Positions 19,701 to 28,856 of a stretch of DNA of 64,000 bases are shown here, one piece after another. The notes under the pieces were generated by a model. It did not search any database, was not told the DNA's origin, and was given only the letters and a program-made list of their open reading frames with translations. The position numbers were made by a program, and so were the translations under genes. Source of the DNA: an uncultured Pelagibacteraceae bacterium (GTDB taxonomy: Bacteria > Pseudomonadota > Alphaproteobacteria > Pelagibacterales > Pelagibacteraceae); assembly GCA_902634885.1 (NCBI GenBank), contig CACPLR010000002.1, forward strand, positions 1 through 64,000, read 5' to 3'. How positions within the stretch are numbered: the first letter of the stretch is position 1; each line of letters begins with the position of its first letter.

Positions 19701-20723
19701 TTATTTCCATCCAGCTGCAAGCATAACTTCTAATGCGTCTGCCTGTTTAGCTCCATATGTTTTGACTGAGGTTTTATTATCTTGTTTAAAACTCATGTCT
19801 TTTCCTGGAACTAAGTCATTTGCTGAAACTCCTGAAATCATTGGATACTCAAAAGTGTTATTAACGATATGGTTTTGTGCTTCAGCAGTTAATAAATACT
19901 CAACAAGTTTTACAGCATTAGATTTATTTGGAGCGTACTTCAACATTCCAGCTCCACTAATATTCATATGTGTTCCTCTATCTTGTTGATTAGGAAAAAA
20001 AGGCATAACTTTTTTTGCTGCTTCTTGTTGCTCAGCACCTTTTTTACCAGATAGCATTAATGCATGATAATAAGTATTAGCTACAGCAATATCTGCCTCT
20101 CCTGCTGCTACTGCCATAATTTGTGCTCTATCATTTCCTTTGGGTGTTCTTGCCATATTGGCAACAACTAATTTAGCCCAATTAGCTGTATTATTTTTTC
20201 CGTTATTCTTTACTAAAGATGCAACTAAAGATTGGTTATAAATATTATTTGATTTTCTTATAACTAGTCTACCTTTCCATTTTGGATCAGCTAGACCTTC
20301 ATAAGTCATACCATTTAACTCATTTGCACTTACTCTCTCTGGTGAATAATAAATTATCCTCGCTCTCTTAGCTATTCCAGTCCACTGAGCACTTCTAAAC
20401 TGACTTGGCACGACATTTTTTATTTCTTTTGACCACCCAGCTTTTTGAAGCACTCCTTTAGCTTGAAACGCCCCCAATCTTCCAGCGTCCGCAGTGATGT
20501 ATAAATCTCCTATACAATCAGCTCCCTCTTCCATAATTCTTTTTTGAAGAGCTTTATCTTTACCTGATACGACATTAACTTTAATTCCAGTTTTAGCCGT
20601 AAACTTCTCATACAGTTGAATGTCAGAATCGTAATGTCTTGCACTAAAAACATTAACCTCCGCAGAAAATGCGAAAGATGAAATAAATGCAAAAATTATT
20701 CCAATAATTGATATTTTCCTCAT
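19701..20723 (-). CDS. fbpA: Fe(3+) ABC transporter substrate-binding protein (FbpA/FutA)
   Basis: 'MRKISIIGIIFAFISSFAFSAEVNVFSARHYDSDIQLYEKFTAKTGIKVNVVSG' signal peptide + iron-SBP fold signatures; internal Met used. Confidence 0.9.
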   Translation of the reverse strand: MRKISIIGIIFAFISSFAFSAEVNVFSARHYDSDIQLYEKFTAKTGIKVNVVSGKDKALQKRIMEEGADCIGDLYITADAGRLGAFQAKGVLQKAGWSKEIKNVVPSQFRSAQWTGIAKRARIIYYSPERVSANELNGMTYEGLADPKWKGRLVIRKSNNIYNQSLVASLVKNNGKNNTANWAKLVVANMARTPKGNDRAQIMAVAAGEADIAVANTYYHALMLSGKKGAEQQEAAKKVMPFFPNQQDRGTHMNISGAGMLKYAPNKSNAVKLVEYLLTAEAQNHIVNNTFEYPMISGVSANDLVPGKDMSFKQDNKTSVKTYGAKQADALEVMLAAGWK

Positions 20724-20774
20724 TTTTCTCTCTTTCTCCGCGCTTTTTATAATGAAACTAGTAACTATTCGCAA

Positions 20775-20789
20775 TGATAATGATTATCA
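20775..20789. promoter_or_regulatory. Fur-box-like palindrome upstream of iron transporter
   Basis: TGATAA-TGA-TTATCA, flanked by GCAA...TTGC; ~50 bp upstream of the fbpA start; resembles GATAATGATAATCATTATC. Confidence 0.75.
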
Positions 20790-20811
20790 ATTGCAATATT
20801 GACGCATCAAC

Positions 20812-21702
20812 TTAAAATTTCCACTCAGAGATTTTGCTATATAAAAAGTTTCTAAATGTGGACACCCTTGCTACATTTTTAAGGGATTGAGGGTAAACAA
20901 AATGAGCTTCTGTAATAGGTCCTTCCACTTTTGGTAATACTTTTATCAAGTTTGAGGATTGAAATACTAAGTAATCTGGAAGTGCAGCTAGACCCACCCC
21001 ACTTTCAACAGCTAAAAGCAAACCCATAACGCTATTTACCTTCATTACTGATTTTCTTTTTTTGTTATCTTTCATGCCAATTTTTAACGCCCAATCAGGA
21101 TTATAAACTGGTGAGGGTGCACCTTTTCCAAATGCAATAAATTTATGTTTGTTTAAATCATTTATGGTTTTTGGAATTCCATACTTCTCCAAATATCTAT
21201 TTGATCCATATATGTGGTAGTTAATATCTATCAATTTCTTTTGAATATAATTCAGTTGCTTGGGTCTTCTCATAAATATTCCAATATCTGCCTGTCTTGT
21301 ACTTAAATCTAACTCTTTATCATCAAATATAAGTTCAATCTCGATTTCAGGATTTAGTTGCATAAACTCTTGAATTCTTGGAGTAAGCCAGTGTGTACCA
21401 AAGCTTCTAACTGTTGTAATTGTTAATTTTCCTGAGGTTTTATGTTTTTGATCACCTAATGAAGTTTCGACCTCTTTTAATTTACTAATAACTTCATGGG
21501 CTGTTTTATAAACATATTCTCCATTTTCAGTTAAAGTTAAGCCTCTTGCGTGTCTTTCGAATAATTTGACTTTTAAATCCTCTTCTAAAGATTGAATTTG
21601 TCTACTAATTGCAGATTGGCTTAAGTTTAATATAACTGTTGCACTAGTAAAACTTCCAGCCTCTGCAACTGCGTGAAAAATTTTTAATTTATCCCAATCC
21701 AT
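20812..21702 (-). CDS. LysR-family transcriptional regulator
   Basis: 'MDWDKLKIFHAVAEAGSFTSATVILNLSQSAISRQIQSLEEDLKVKLFERHARGLTLTENG'. Confidence 0.93.
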   Translation of the reverse strand: MDWDKLKIFHAVAEAGSFTSATVILNLSQSAISRQIQSLEEDLKVKLFERHARGLTLTENGEYVYKTAHEVISKLKEVETSLGDQKHKTSGKLTITTVRSFGTHWLTPRIQEFMQLNPEIEIELIFDDKELDLSTRQADIGIFMRRPKQLNYIQKKLIDINYHIYGSNRYLEKYGIPKTINDLNKHKFIAFGKGAPSPVYNPDWALKIGMKDNKKRKSVMKVNSVMGLLLAVESGVGLAALPDYLVFQSSNLIKVLPKVEGPITEAHFVYPQSLKNVARVSTFRNFLYSKISEWKF

Positions 21703-22703
21703 TATTTATTTAAATCGATTAATACTCTTCCTGAAATTTCTCCTTTTAAAATTTTTGGATAAGTTTCAATTAATTCCTCTAAACTCAAGATTTGAATAGA
21801 TTTCTCTAATAATTCAAAATCAACTAAATCATTTGCTGCTTGCCAAACAAATTCTCTTCTTTTAATACTTGCTCCAGCAGAATCCATTCCCCATATTTTA
21901 ATTCCTCTCAACATAAAAGGTAACAAGTTTGTATTTAATTCATTGCTATTTGCATTGCCACAAACAGCAATAATACCATTTGATCTAGTTTGAGCGATAG
22001 CATTTGCGAGTATTTTTCCTCCAACTGTATCAACCACTCCATCCCATAGACCTTTATCAATTGGCCTTGGATCTTTATCAAATTCACTACGATTGATAAC
22101 GTTTTTTGCACCTAAAGACTCTAAGTAGTTTTTTTTGTCATTTTTACCGGTTACTGCGGTTACGTTATATCCCATCTTATTTAAGATCATAACTGCAACA
22201 CTTCCTACACCTCCCGTTGCTCCAGTAACAAGGACATCATTTACTTTTGCGCCAAGCAACAATTCTTCTCTTGCTTTAATTGCGAAAGCACTCATTAAAG
22301 AGGTAAATCCTGCAGTACCAAGCATCATCGCTTGTTTTGATGATAAATCTTTTGGTTTCTTAACTAGAAAATTACCATCAACTTTTGCAATTTGAGAATA
22401 TCCACCATAATAAATTTCACCTACTCTAAAACCTGTTAAAATAATTTCATCTCCTTCTTTAAATTTCTCACTTTCGCTTTCTATTACCGTTCCAGAAAAA
22501 TCTATTCCTGGAATATGAGGAAATTCTTTAACTAATCTTCCACCGTTTTTTAAGATCATTCCATCTTTGAAATTTAAATCTGAATAGTCAACTTTGATAG
22601 TGACATCGCCATGTTTAAGAAAGCTTTTATCAACCGATTTAACTTCTCTTGTAAAAGTTTCACCATCTTGATTAAGCACTAAAGCTTTGAAATTCTCTGA
22701 CAT
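21702..22703 (-). CDS. acuI: Acrylyl-CoA reductase AcuI/YhdH family
   Basis: MDR-family 'DYSDLNFKDGMILKNGGRLVKEFPHIPGIDFSGTV', 'VLVTGATGGVGSVAVMILNKMGYNVTAVTGK'. Confidence 0.85.
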   Translation of the reverse strand: MSENFKALVLNQDGETFTREVKSVDKSFLKHGDVTIKVDYSDLNFKDGMILKNGGRLVKEFPHIPGIDFSGTVIESESEKFKEGDEIILTGFRVGEIYYGGYSQIAKVDGNFLVKKPKDLSSKQAMMLGTAGFTSLMSAFAIKAREELLLGAKVNDVLVTGATGGVGSVAVMILNKMGYNVTAVTGKNDKKNYLESLGAKNVINRSEFDKDPRPIDKGLWDGVVDTVGGKILANAIAQTRSNGIIAVCGNANSNELNTNLLPFMLRGIKIWGMDSAGASIKRREFVWQAANDLVDFELLEKSIQILSLEELIETYPKILKGEISGRVLIDLNK

Positions 22704-22717
22704 GTAATTAATAAATA

Positions 22718-23320
22718 TTATTTTGCGATAAACCGCAAATATCTATTCTGATAACTTAAATCGTTCTTGAATTGACCTAAATAAAAATTTGTAACTGTTG
22801 TTGCTTGCTCTTTTTTAATTCCTCTCATAGTCATACACTGGTGAGTTGAATCTATTGTAACAGCAACACCCTTTGCATCTAATGAATCCATTAAAGTATT
22901 TGCAATTTGAACTGTAAGTCTTTCTTGCGTTTGTAATCTTTTAGAAAATACTTCAACTACTCTCGCAATTTTACTTAATCCTACAACTCTTTGATTTGGA
23001 ATATACGCAACATGAGCAATTCCAATAATTGGTGCCATATGATGTTCACAATGGCTTTGAACAGATATGTTTTTTTGAACAACCATATCGCTGTAACCTT
23101 CTACATCACCAAAAGTTTTATCAAGAACAGCTTTTGGATCCTCATGGTAGCCTTTAAAATATTCTTTAAATGCTTTCATTACTCTTTTTGGAGTTTCTAA
23201 TAAACCTTCTCTAGATGGATCCTCGCCAATCCATTTTAAAATTTTGATAAACGCCTCTTGGGCTTCTTTATCAGAAATTTCTTCTTTGTTTTTATCGTTT
23301 TCGTTTTTTACTAATTTCAT
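22718..23320 (-). CDS. folE: GTP cyclohydrolase I
   Basis: 'DPSREGLLETPKRVMKAFKEYFKGY', 'SVQSHCEHHMAPIIGIAHVAYIPNQRVVGLSKIARVVEVFSKRLQTQERLT'. Confidence 0.96.
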   Translation of the reverse strand: MKLVKNENDKNKEEISDKEAQEAFIKILKWIGEDPSREGLLETPKRVMKAFKEYFKGYHEDPKAVLDKTFGDVEGYSDMVVQKNISVQSHCEHHMAPIIGIAHVAYIPNQRVVGLSKIARVVEVFSKRLQTQERLTVQIANTLMDSLDAKGVAVTIDSTHQCMTMRGIKKEQATTVTNFYLGQFKNDLSYQNRYLRFIAK

Positions 23321-23377
23321 GAACGGTTTTTATATATATATTTACTTATTTTTAAAATATTTAATATATTAGGGAAT

Positions 23378-23866
23378 GTGCTAGATAATGCACTTTATAT
23401 GTTTAAAAAAAGAGAAAATGTCGCTGAAATAGAGGAAGGTAAGTTACTTTCACCAAAATTTGATAATGATGGATTGATTCCTGTGATCACAACATGCTCT
23501 AGAACCAAAGAAATTCTAATGCATGGCTACATGAATGTTGAAGCATTTAAATTAACAATAGAAACAAAAGAAGCCCACTATTGGAGCAGATCAAGAAAAC
23601 AAATTTGGCACAAAGGTAAAACAAGTGGTTTTGTTCAAAAAGTAAAAGAAATAAGAATTGATGATGATCAAGATGCTATTTGGATAACAGTTGATATTGG
23701 TGATGGTGCAAGTTGCCATGTAGGTTATAGATCTTGTTTTTATAGATCAGTGCCAATGGGAAAAATTGAAAACGCAAGAAATATAGAAATGAAATTTGAA
23801 GAAGATAAAAAACAATTTGACCCAGAAGAAGTTTACAAAGGTCAAATAAATCCAACAAAAATTTAG
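23378..23866 (+). CDS. hisI: Phosphoribosyl-AMP cyclohydrolase
   Basis: 'LIPVITTCSRTKEILMHGYMN...EAHYWSRSRKQIWHKGKTSG...GDGASCHVGYRSCFYR'. Confidence 0.93.
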   Translation: MLDNALYMFKKRENVAEIEEGKLLSPKFDNDGLIPVITTCSRTKEILMHGYMNVEAFKLTIETKEAHYWSRSRKQIWHKGKTSGFVQKVKEIRIDDDQDAIWITVDIGDGASCHVGYRSCFYRSVPMGKIENARNIEMKFEEDKKQFDPEEVYKGQINPTKI

Positions 23867-23870
23867 CTGA

Positions 23871-24512
23871 GTGGAAATTCATTACAAAAATCTTAAAATT
23901 TTTGGACCCGCAGTATTAAAGGTCAAAATTCCAGATGAAATTATAAAAAAATTAAATAAATATATTGATGATGTTGTTAAAGATAAGGAAAAAAGTAAAA
24001 ATTTAAATTTTGGTAATTCCCTTGCAGGTGATGTTGCACAGGAATTTTTTTTAGAAAATGAGTTCGCTAAATCATGTGGATGGTTAGACTTTATAGCAAA
24101 TTGTACAAAAATATTTATTAAACTTAATGAAGGAAAAAAAATTAAAAATTTTAATTTGATTAGATCTTGGGTGGTGAGGCAATTTCAAAACGAATATAAC
24201 CCTGTTCATTGGCATAGTGGCCATGTTTCTGGTGCAGGTTTTTTAAAACTTCCAGACACATTTGGTAATCATACTCAAGATAAACAAGAGAAACAGTATG
24301 TCGGTGGGAAATTAGAATTAATTCATGGAACGAGACAATTTTTATCATCAAGTGTTTTTAAAATTACTCCTGAGGTTGGAGATTTTTATTTGTTCCCTCA
24401 CTATATGATGCATACAGTTTATCCATTTAAAAATACTAAAGATGAAAGAAGATCAATTTCCTTTAATGCAAAAGTTGATGAAGAAGTATTTGATGTATTT
24501 GAAGTTTATTAA
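23871..24512 (+). CDS. Putative 2OG-Fe(II) oxygenase (2OG-FeII_Oxy_5-like)
   Basis: 'VVRQFQNEYNPVHWHSGHVSGAGFLKLP...MMHTVYPF...RRSISFN'. Confidence 0.75.
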   Translation: MEIHYKNLKIFGPAVLKVKIPDEIIKKLNKYIDDVVKDKEKSKNLNFGNSLAGDVAQEFFLENEFAKSCGWLDFIANCTKIFIKLNEGKKIKNFNLIRSWVVRQFQNEYNPVHWHSGHVSGAGFLKLPDTFGNHTQDKQEKQYVGGKLELIHGTRQFLSSSVFKITPEVGDFYLFPHYMMHTVYPFKNTKDERRSISFNAKVDEEVFDVFEVY

Positions 24513-24533
24513 AATAAAATTAGCGTTTGCATT

Positions 24534-25142
24534 ATGAAATTAATTAATCCATTTGGCCCAAAAATTGCAATTCTTAAAATACCAAAAAATTTAATTAATA
24601 AAATAAATAAAGAATTTGAAAAAATTTTATTAAGTAAAAAGTTAGTAAAAAAAAGAGATTATTCAAAAAAACTTGTTGGACAAGTAAGCCAAGAAATAGA
24701 ACTATCAAATAAATTTATAAATAAGTCTCTAAAGAAATATGTTAAAAAAAGTATTAATCAGTACTTATTAGAAAGTATAAATAAGAAAACTAAAAATATT
24801 AAAATCAAAAATCTTTGGATAGTAAGACAATTTAAAAATGACTATAACCCAGTTCATTTTCATAACGGAGATATTTCAGGTGTTGGTTATTTAAAAATAC
24901 CAAAAAATCTTACTAAAGGAGATAAAAAATTAAAAACTAATGGCACGATCGACTTTATCTATGGCTCAAAATCGTTTTTAAATAACAGTATTTATAATCA
25001 TATTCCTAAAGTGGGAGATCTAATTTTGTTCCCAAATTATTTGATGCATACTGCATATCCGTTTAAAATAGATGGCGAAAGAAGGTCATTTTCTTTTAAT
25101 TTAGAAATAGATAAAAAAGTATCAAATATATTTAATGACTAA
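24534..25142 (+). CDS. Putative 2OG-Fe(II) oxygenase, tandem paralogue
   Basis: 'IVRQFKNDYNPVHFHNGDISGVGYLKIP...LMHTAYPF...RRSFSFN'. Confidence 0.75.
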   Translation: MKLINPFGPKIAILKIPKNLINKINKEFEKILLSKKLVKKRDYSKKLVGQVSQEIELSNKFINKSLKKYVKKSINQYLLESINKKTKNIKIKNLWIVRQFKNDYNPVHFHNGDISGVGYLKIPKNLTKGDKKLKTNGTIDFIYGSKSFLNNSIYNHIPKVGDLILFPNYLMHTAYPFKIDGERRSFSFNLEIDKKVSNIFND

Positions 25143-25509
25143 AATTCAAAAAAATGTCTTAGGTGAAAATTTGGAAAATTGTTCAAATAATCCTTTGACT
25201 GGTTGGTATAGAGATGGGTGTTGTAATACAGATGAAAATGATCATGGCATACATACTGTATGTGCTAAAGTAAATAATGAATTCTTAGAATGGTGCAAAG
25301 AGGCAGGAAATGATTTAATCACTCCACATCCAGAATTTGGATTTCCGGGTTTGAAAGATGGTGATAGTTGGTGTGTTTGTGCTGGATGGTATGCAAAAGC
25401 TGTTGAAGCTGGCAAAGGTTGTCCAGTATATTTAAAAAAAACTCATGAGAAAACTTTAAAACTTATACCAATTGAGGTTTTGAAAAAATTTGCAATAGAC
25501 TTATCTTAA
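25135..25509 (+). CDS. DUF2237 family protein
   Basis: 'NVLGENLENCSNNPLTGWYRDGCCNTDENDHGIHTVCAKVNNEFLEW...DGDSWCVCAGWYAKA'. Confidence 0.85.
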   Translation: MTKIQKNVLGENLENCSNNPLTGWYRDGCCNTDENDHGIHTVCAKVNNEFLEWCKEAGNDLITPHPEFGFPGLKDGDSWCVCAGWYAKAVEAGKGCPVYLKKTHEKTLKLIPIEVLKKFAIDLS

Positions 25510-27129
25510 TTACATATTTCCATACTTAGGTCCACCACCACCCTCAGGGGTAACCCAAGTAATATTTTGTGAAGGCTCTTTGATATCACAGGTTTTACAA
25601 TGAATACAATTTTGAGCATTAATTACAAATTTATTTATATTATTTTCTTCCTGAACTTCATAAACTCCTGCTGGACAATATCTTTGTGCTGGCTCGTCAA
25701 ATTTTTCTAAAGTGTAACTTATAGGTAAATTTGGATCTTTTAACTTTAAATGGACAGGTTGATTATCTTCATGATTTGTGCCTGTTAGATAAACGGAGCT
25801 TGTTTTATCAAATGATATTACATTATCTGGTTTTGGATACTCAATTTTTGGCATAGAATTTGCTGGTTTTAGAGTTTCATGATCAGCATGCTTGTGTTTT
25901 AAAGTGAAAGGTAATTTTCCTCTAAACAATATCTGATCTATTCCAGTAAAAATTATACCTAAAATTAATCCCCAAGAAAAACTGGGTTTGACATTTCTTG
26001 CTTCATGTAGTTCTTTGAAGACCCAACTATTTTTAAATTTTTCTTCATATAAAGATAAAGTTTTCTTTAAATTAAAATGATCAACAATAGTTTCAGCCGC
26101 AATCATTCCACTTTTCATTGCAGTGTGTGAACCTTTAATTTTTGGCATATTTAATGTTCCTGCATCACAACCTACTAGTAGAGCACCAGGCATATACATT
26201 TTAGGTAAACTTTGAATTCCTCCTTCTATCAGAGCTCTTGCGCCATATGAAATTCTTTTTCCACCTTCAATTATTTTTTTTATAGCTGGATGAGTTTTAA
26301 ATCTTTGAAATTCATCAAAAGGTGAAAGGTGAGGATTTTTATAATCTAGACCGATTACATACCCTAAAAATATTTGTTTATTTTCAGCATGGTACATAAA
26401 ACTTCCACCATAAGTACTATTATCTAACGGCCATCCTGCTGTATGCATTACTAGGCCTTCTGTATGATTTTTTTCATCAACCTCCCAAATTTCTTTAAAC
26501 CCAATTCCATATTGTTGTGGGTCTTTTCCCTCATTAAGATTAAATTTTTTTATTAATTCTTTACCTAAATGTCCTCTACAACCTTCTGCAAATACAGTTA
26601 CTTTTGCATGTAATTCCATACCAGGTTCATAACTGTCTTTTTTATTTCCCTGTTTATCCAAACCCATATCTTGAGTAGCAATTCCTTTAACTGAGCCGTC
26701 ATCGCTATACAAAACCTCACTTGCAGGAAAACCAGGAAAAATTTCTACACCTAATGCCTCAGCTTGTTCTCCCAGCCATCTACATAAGTTTGCAAGACTT
26801 ATGATATAATTTTTGTGATTTTGTTGAACTTTGGGGAGTAACCAAGTCGGCCAACTTAAGGATTTTTCTTTTCCTAAAAATAAAAATTTTTCTTTAGTAA
26901 CTTTTGTTTTAATTGGTGAATCTAATTCTCTCCAATTTGGTAATAACTCATCTAAGGCACGTGTTTCAAATACATTGCCTGATAAAATATGGGCACCAAT
27001 TTCAGATGCTTTCTCGAGTAAGCAGACATTTATATCTGGATTTAACTGCTTTAACTTTATTGCAGTTGAAAGTCCGGATGGTCCGCCTCCTACGATTACT
27101 ACATCGTATTCCATCACTTCTCTGGACAT
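25510..27129 (-). CDS. Electron transfer flavoprotein-ubiquinone oxidoreductase
   Basis: N-terminal FAD motif 'VVIVGGGPSGLSTAIKL', C-terminal 4Fe-4S 'INAQNCIHCKTCDIKEPSQNITWVTPEGGGGPKY'. Confidence 0.95.
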   Translation of the reverse strand: MSREVMEYDVVIVGGGPSGLSTAIKLKQLNPDINVCLLEKASEIGAHILSGNVFETRALDELLPNWRELDSPIKTKVTKEKFLFLGKEKSLSWPTWLLPKVQQNHKNYIISLANLCRWLGEQAEALGVEIFPGFPASEVLYSDDGSVKGIATQDMGLDKQGNKKDSYEPGMELHAKVTVFAEGCRGHLGKELIKKFNLNEGKDPQQYGIGFKEIWEVDEKNHTEGLVMHTAGWPLDNSTYGGSFMYHAENKQIFLGYVIGLDYKNPHLSPFDEFQRFKTHPAIKKIIEGGKRISYGARALIEGGIQSLPKMYMPGALLVGCDAGTLNMPKIKGSHTAMKSGMIAAETIVDHFNLKKTLSLYEEKFKNSWVFKELHEARNVKPSFSWGLILGIIFTGIDQILFRGKLPFTLKHKHADHETLKPANSMPKIEYPKPDNVISFDKTSSVYLTGTNHEDNQPVHLKLKDPNLPISYTLEKFDEPAQRYCPAGVYEVQEENNINKFVINAQNCIHCKTCDIKEPSQNITWVTPEGGGGPKYGNM

Positions 27130-27153
27130 AATGATATTTTATTACAGGATTTG

Positions 27154-28107
27154 TTATTTTTGTATAGTGTTTAATTTGTTCAGTTCTGTTAGAAACTGTG
27201 GAAGAGCTTCAAATAAATCTGCCTCTAATCCATAATCTGCAACACTAAAAATTGGTGCTTCACCATCTTTATTTATAGCAACAATTACTTTACTTTCTTT
27301 CATTCCAGCTAGATGCTGTATGGCACCAGATATACCTACTGCGATATATAAGTCTGGTACAACTACTTTTCCAGTTTGTCCTACTTGGTGATCGTTGGTT
27401 ATATAACCTGCATCAACTGCAGCACGTGATGCACCTATTGCTGCATTAAGTTTGTCTGCAACTTGTTGAATTAGTTTGAAATTTTCTCCACTTTGCATAC
27501 CTCTTCCCCCTGATACTACCACTCTCGCTGTACCTAGTTCAGGTCTATCAGATTTAATTTCTTCTCTTTTTACAAATTGAGTTGACTCTGTTTTATCAGC
27601 TGCATCAGCTTTTATTATTTCAGCGGAACCACCCGTTGTTGGCGCAGGATCAAAAGATGTTGGTCTTATTGTAACACATTTTTTTGGATCATTGCTTTTA
27701 ACAGTTGCAAAAGCATTTCCAGCATAAATCGGTCTTAAAAATGTATCGGACGATATGACTTTAATAATGTCGCTTACCTGAGATGTATCTAGTAAAGCTG
27801 CAACTCTTGGCATTAAATTTTTTCCAAAAGTATTTGCAGAGCAAACTATATGTGAATAGTTATCTGCTTGTTTAATGATTGCAGATGTATAATTTTCTGC
27901 AATATAATTTTCATAAATTTGATTATCAACTTGAATTACTTTTTTTAAACTTGGAACTTGTGAAATAGATTTTGTAACTTCATCTGCATTATATCCAATC
28001 ACCAAAACATGAAGATCTTGATCAATTTGTGAAGCTGCAGTTATAGCATTGTAAGTAAAAGGTTTTACTTCTTTATTGTTATGTTCTGCAATTAATAAAA
28101 CTGACAT
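27154..28107 (-). CDS. etfA: Electron transfer flavoprotein alpha subunit
   Basis: '[39 protein letters not shown]...[27 protein letters not shown]'. Confidence 0.96.
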   Translation of the reverse strand: MSVLLIAEHNNKEVKPFTYNAITAASQIDQDLHVLVIGYNADEVTKSISQVPSLKKVIQVDNQIYENYIAENYTSAIIKQADNYSHIVCSANTFGKNLMPRVAALLDTSQVSDIIKVISSDTFLRPIYAGNAFATVKSNDPKKCVTIRPTSFDPAPTTGGSAEIIKADAADKTESTQFVKREEIKSDRPELGTARVVVSGGRGMQSGENFKLIQQVADKLNAAIGASRAAVDAGYITNDHQVGQTGKVVVPDLYIAVGISGAIQHLAGMKESKVIVAINKDGEAPIFSVADYGLEADLFEALPQFLTELNKLNTIQK

Positions 28108-28856
28108 TATATTACTTTAGCCTCATTTTTTAATTTTTGAACTAATTCTTCAACATTTGCGACTTTAATTCCCGCTTTTCTTTTAGGTGGTTCTTCAACC
28201 TTAATTTGCTCGATTCTTGGATTTGTATCAACACCTAAATCTGATGCATTTATTTGCTCTATTGGTTTTTTCTTTGCTTTCATAATATTCGGTAAAGATG
28301 CGTATCTAGGTTCATTTAATCTTAGATCACATGTTACAATTGCAGGAACATTAACTTCAATTGTTTCTAAACCTTCATCCACTTCTCTAGTGACTTCTAA
28401 AGATTTTTCTTTAACTTCAATTTTAGATGCAAATGTTGCTTGTGGCCAATTTAAAAGAGCAGCAAGCATCTGTCCTGTTTGATTGCAATCATCATCGATT
28501 GCTTGTTTACCCATAAAAACTAAATCGGGCTTTTCTTTTTCAACAACTTTTTGTAAAATTTTTGAAACTGCTAATGGTTCAATTACTCCGTCAACTTTAA
28601 CATGAATTCCTCTATCTGCTCCAACTGCTAAAGCTTTTCTAACTGTCTCTTGTGCCTTCTCCTCGCCTACTGTTATTGCAACTATTTCTGTTGCTTTCCC
28701 GGCCTCTTTTATTTTAACAGCCTCTTCAACTGCATTATCATCAGGTGGATTAGTTGACATTTTTACGTTATCAGTAACGACACCACTACCATCTTCTTTA
28801 ACTCTGATTTGAACGTTGTAATCAATTACTCTTTTTACAGCGACTAATATTTTCAT
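28107..28856 (-). CDS. etfB: Electron transfer flavoprotein beta subunit
   Basis: '[20 protein letters not shown]', '[18 protein letters not shown]', '[23 protein letters not shown]'. Confidence 0.96.
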   Translation of the reverse strand: MKILVAVKRVIDYNVQIRVKEDGSGVVTDNVKMSTNPPDDNAVEEAVKIKEAGKATEIVAITVGEEKAQETVRKALAVGADRGIHVKVDGVIEPLAVSKILQKVVEKEKPDLVFMGKQAIDDDCNQTGQMLAALLNWPQATFASKIEVKEKSLEVTREVDEGLETIEVNVPAIVTCDLRLNEPRYASLPNIMKAKKKPIEQINASDLGVDTNPRIEQIKVEEPPKRKAGIKVANVEELVQKLKNEAKVI

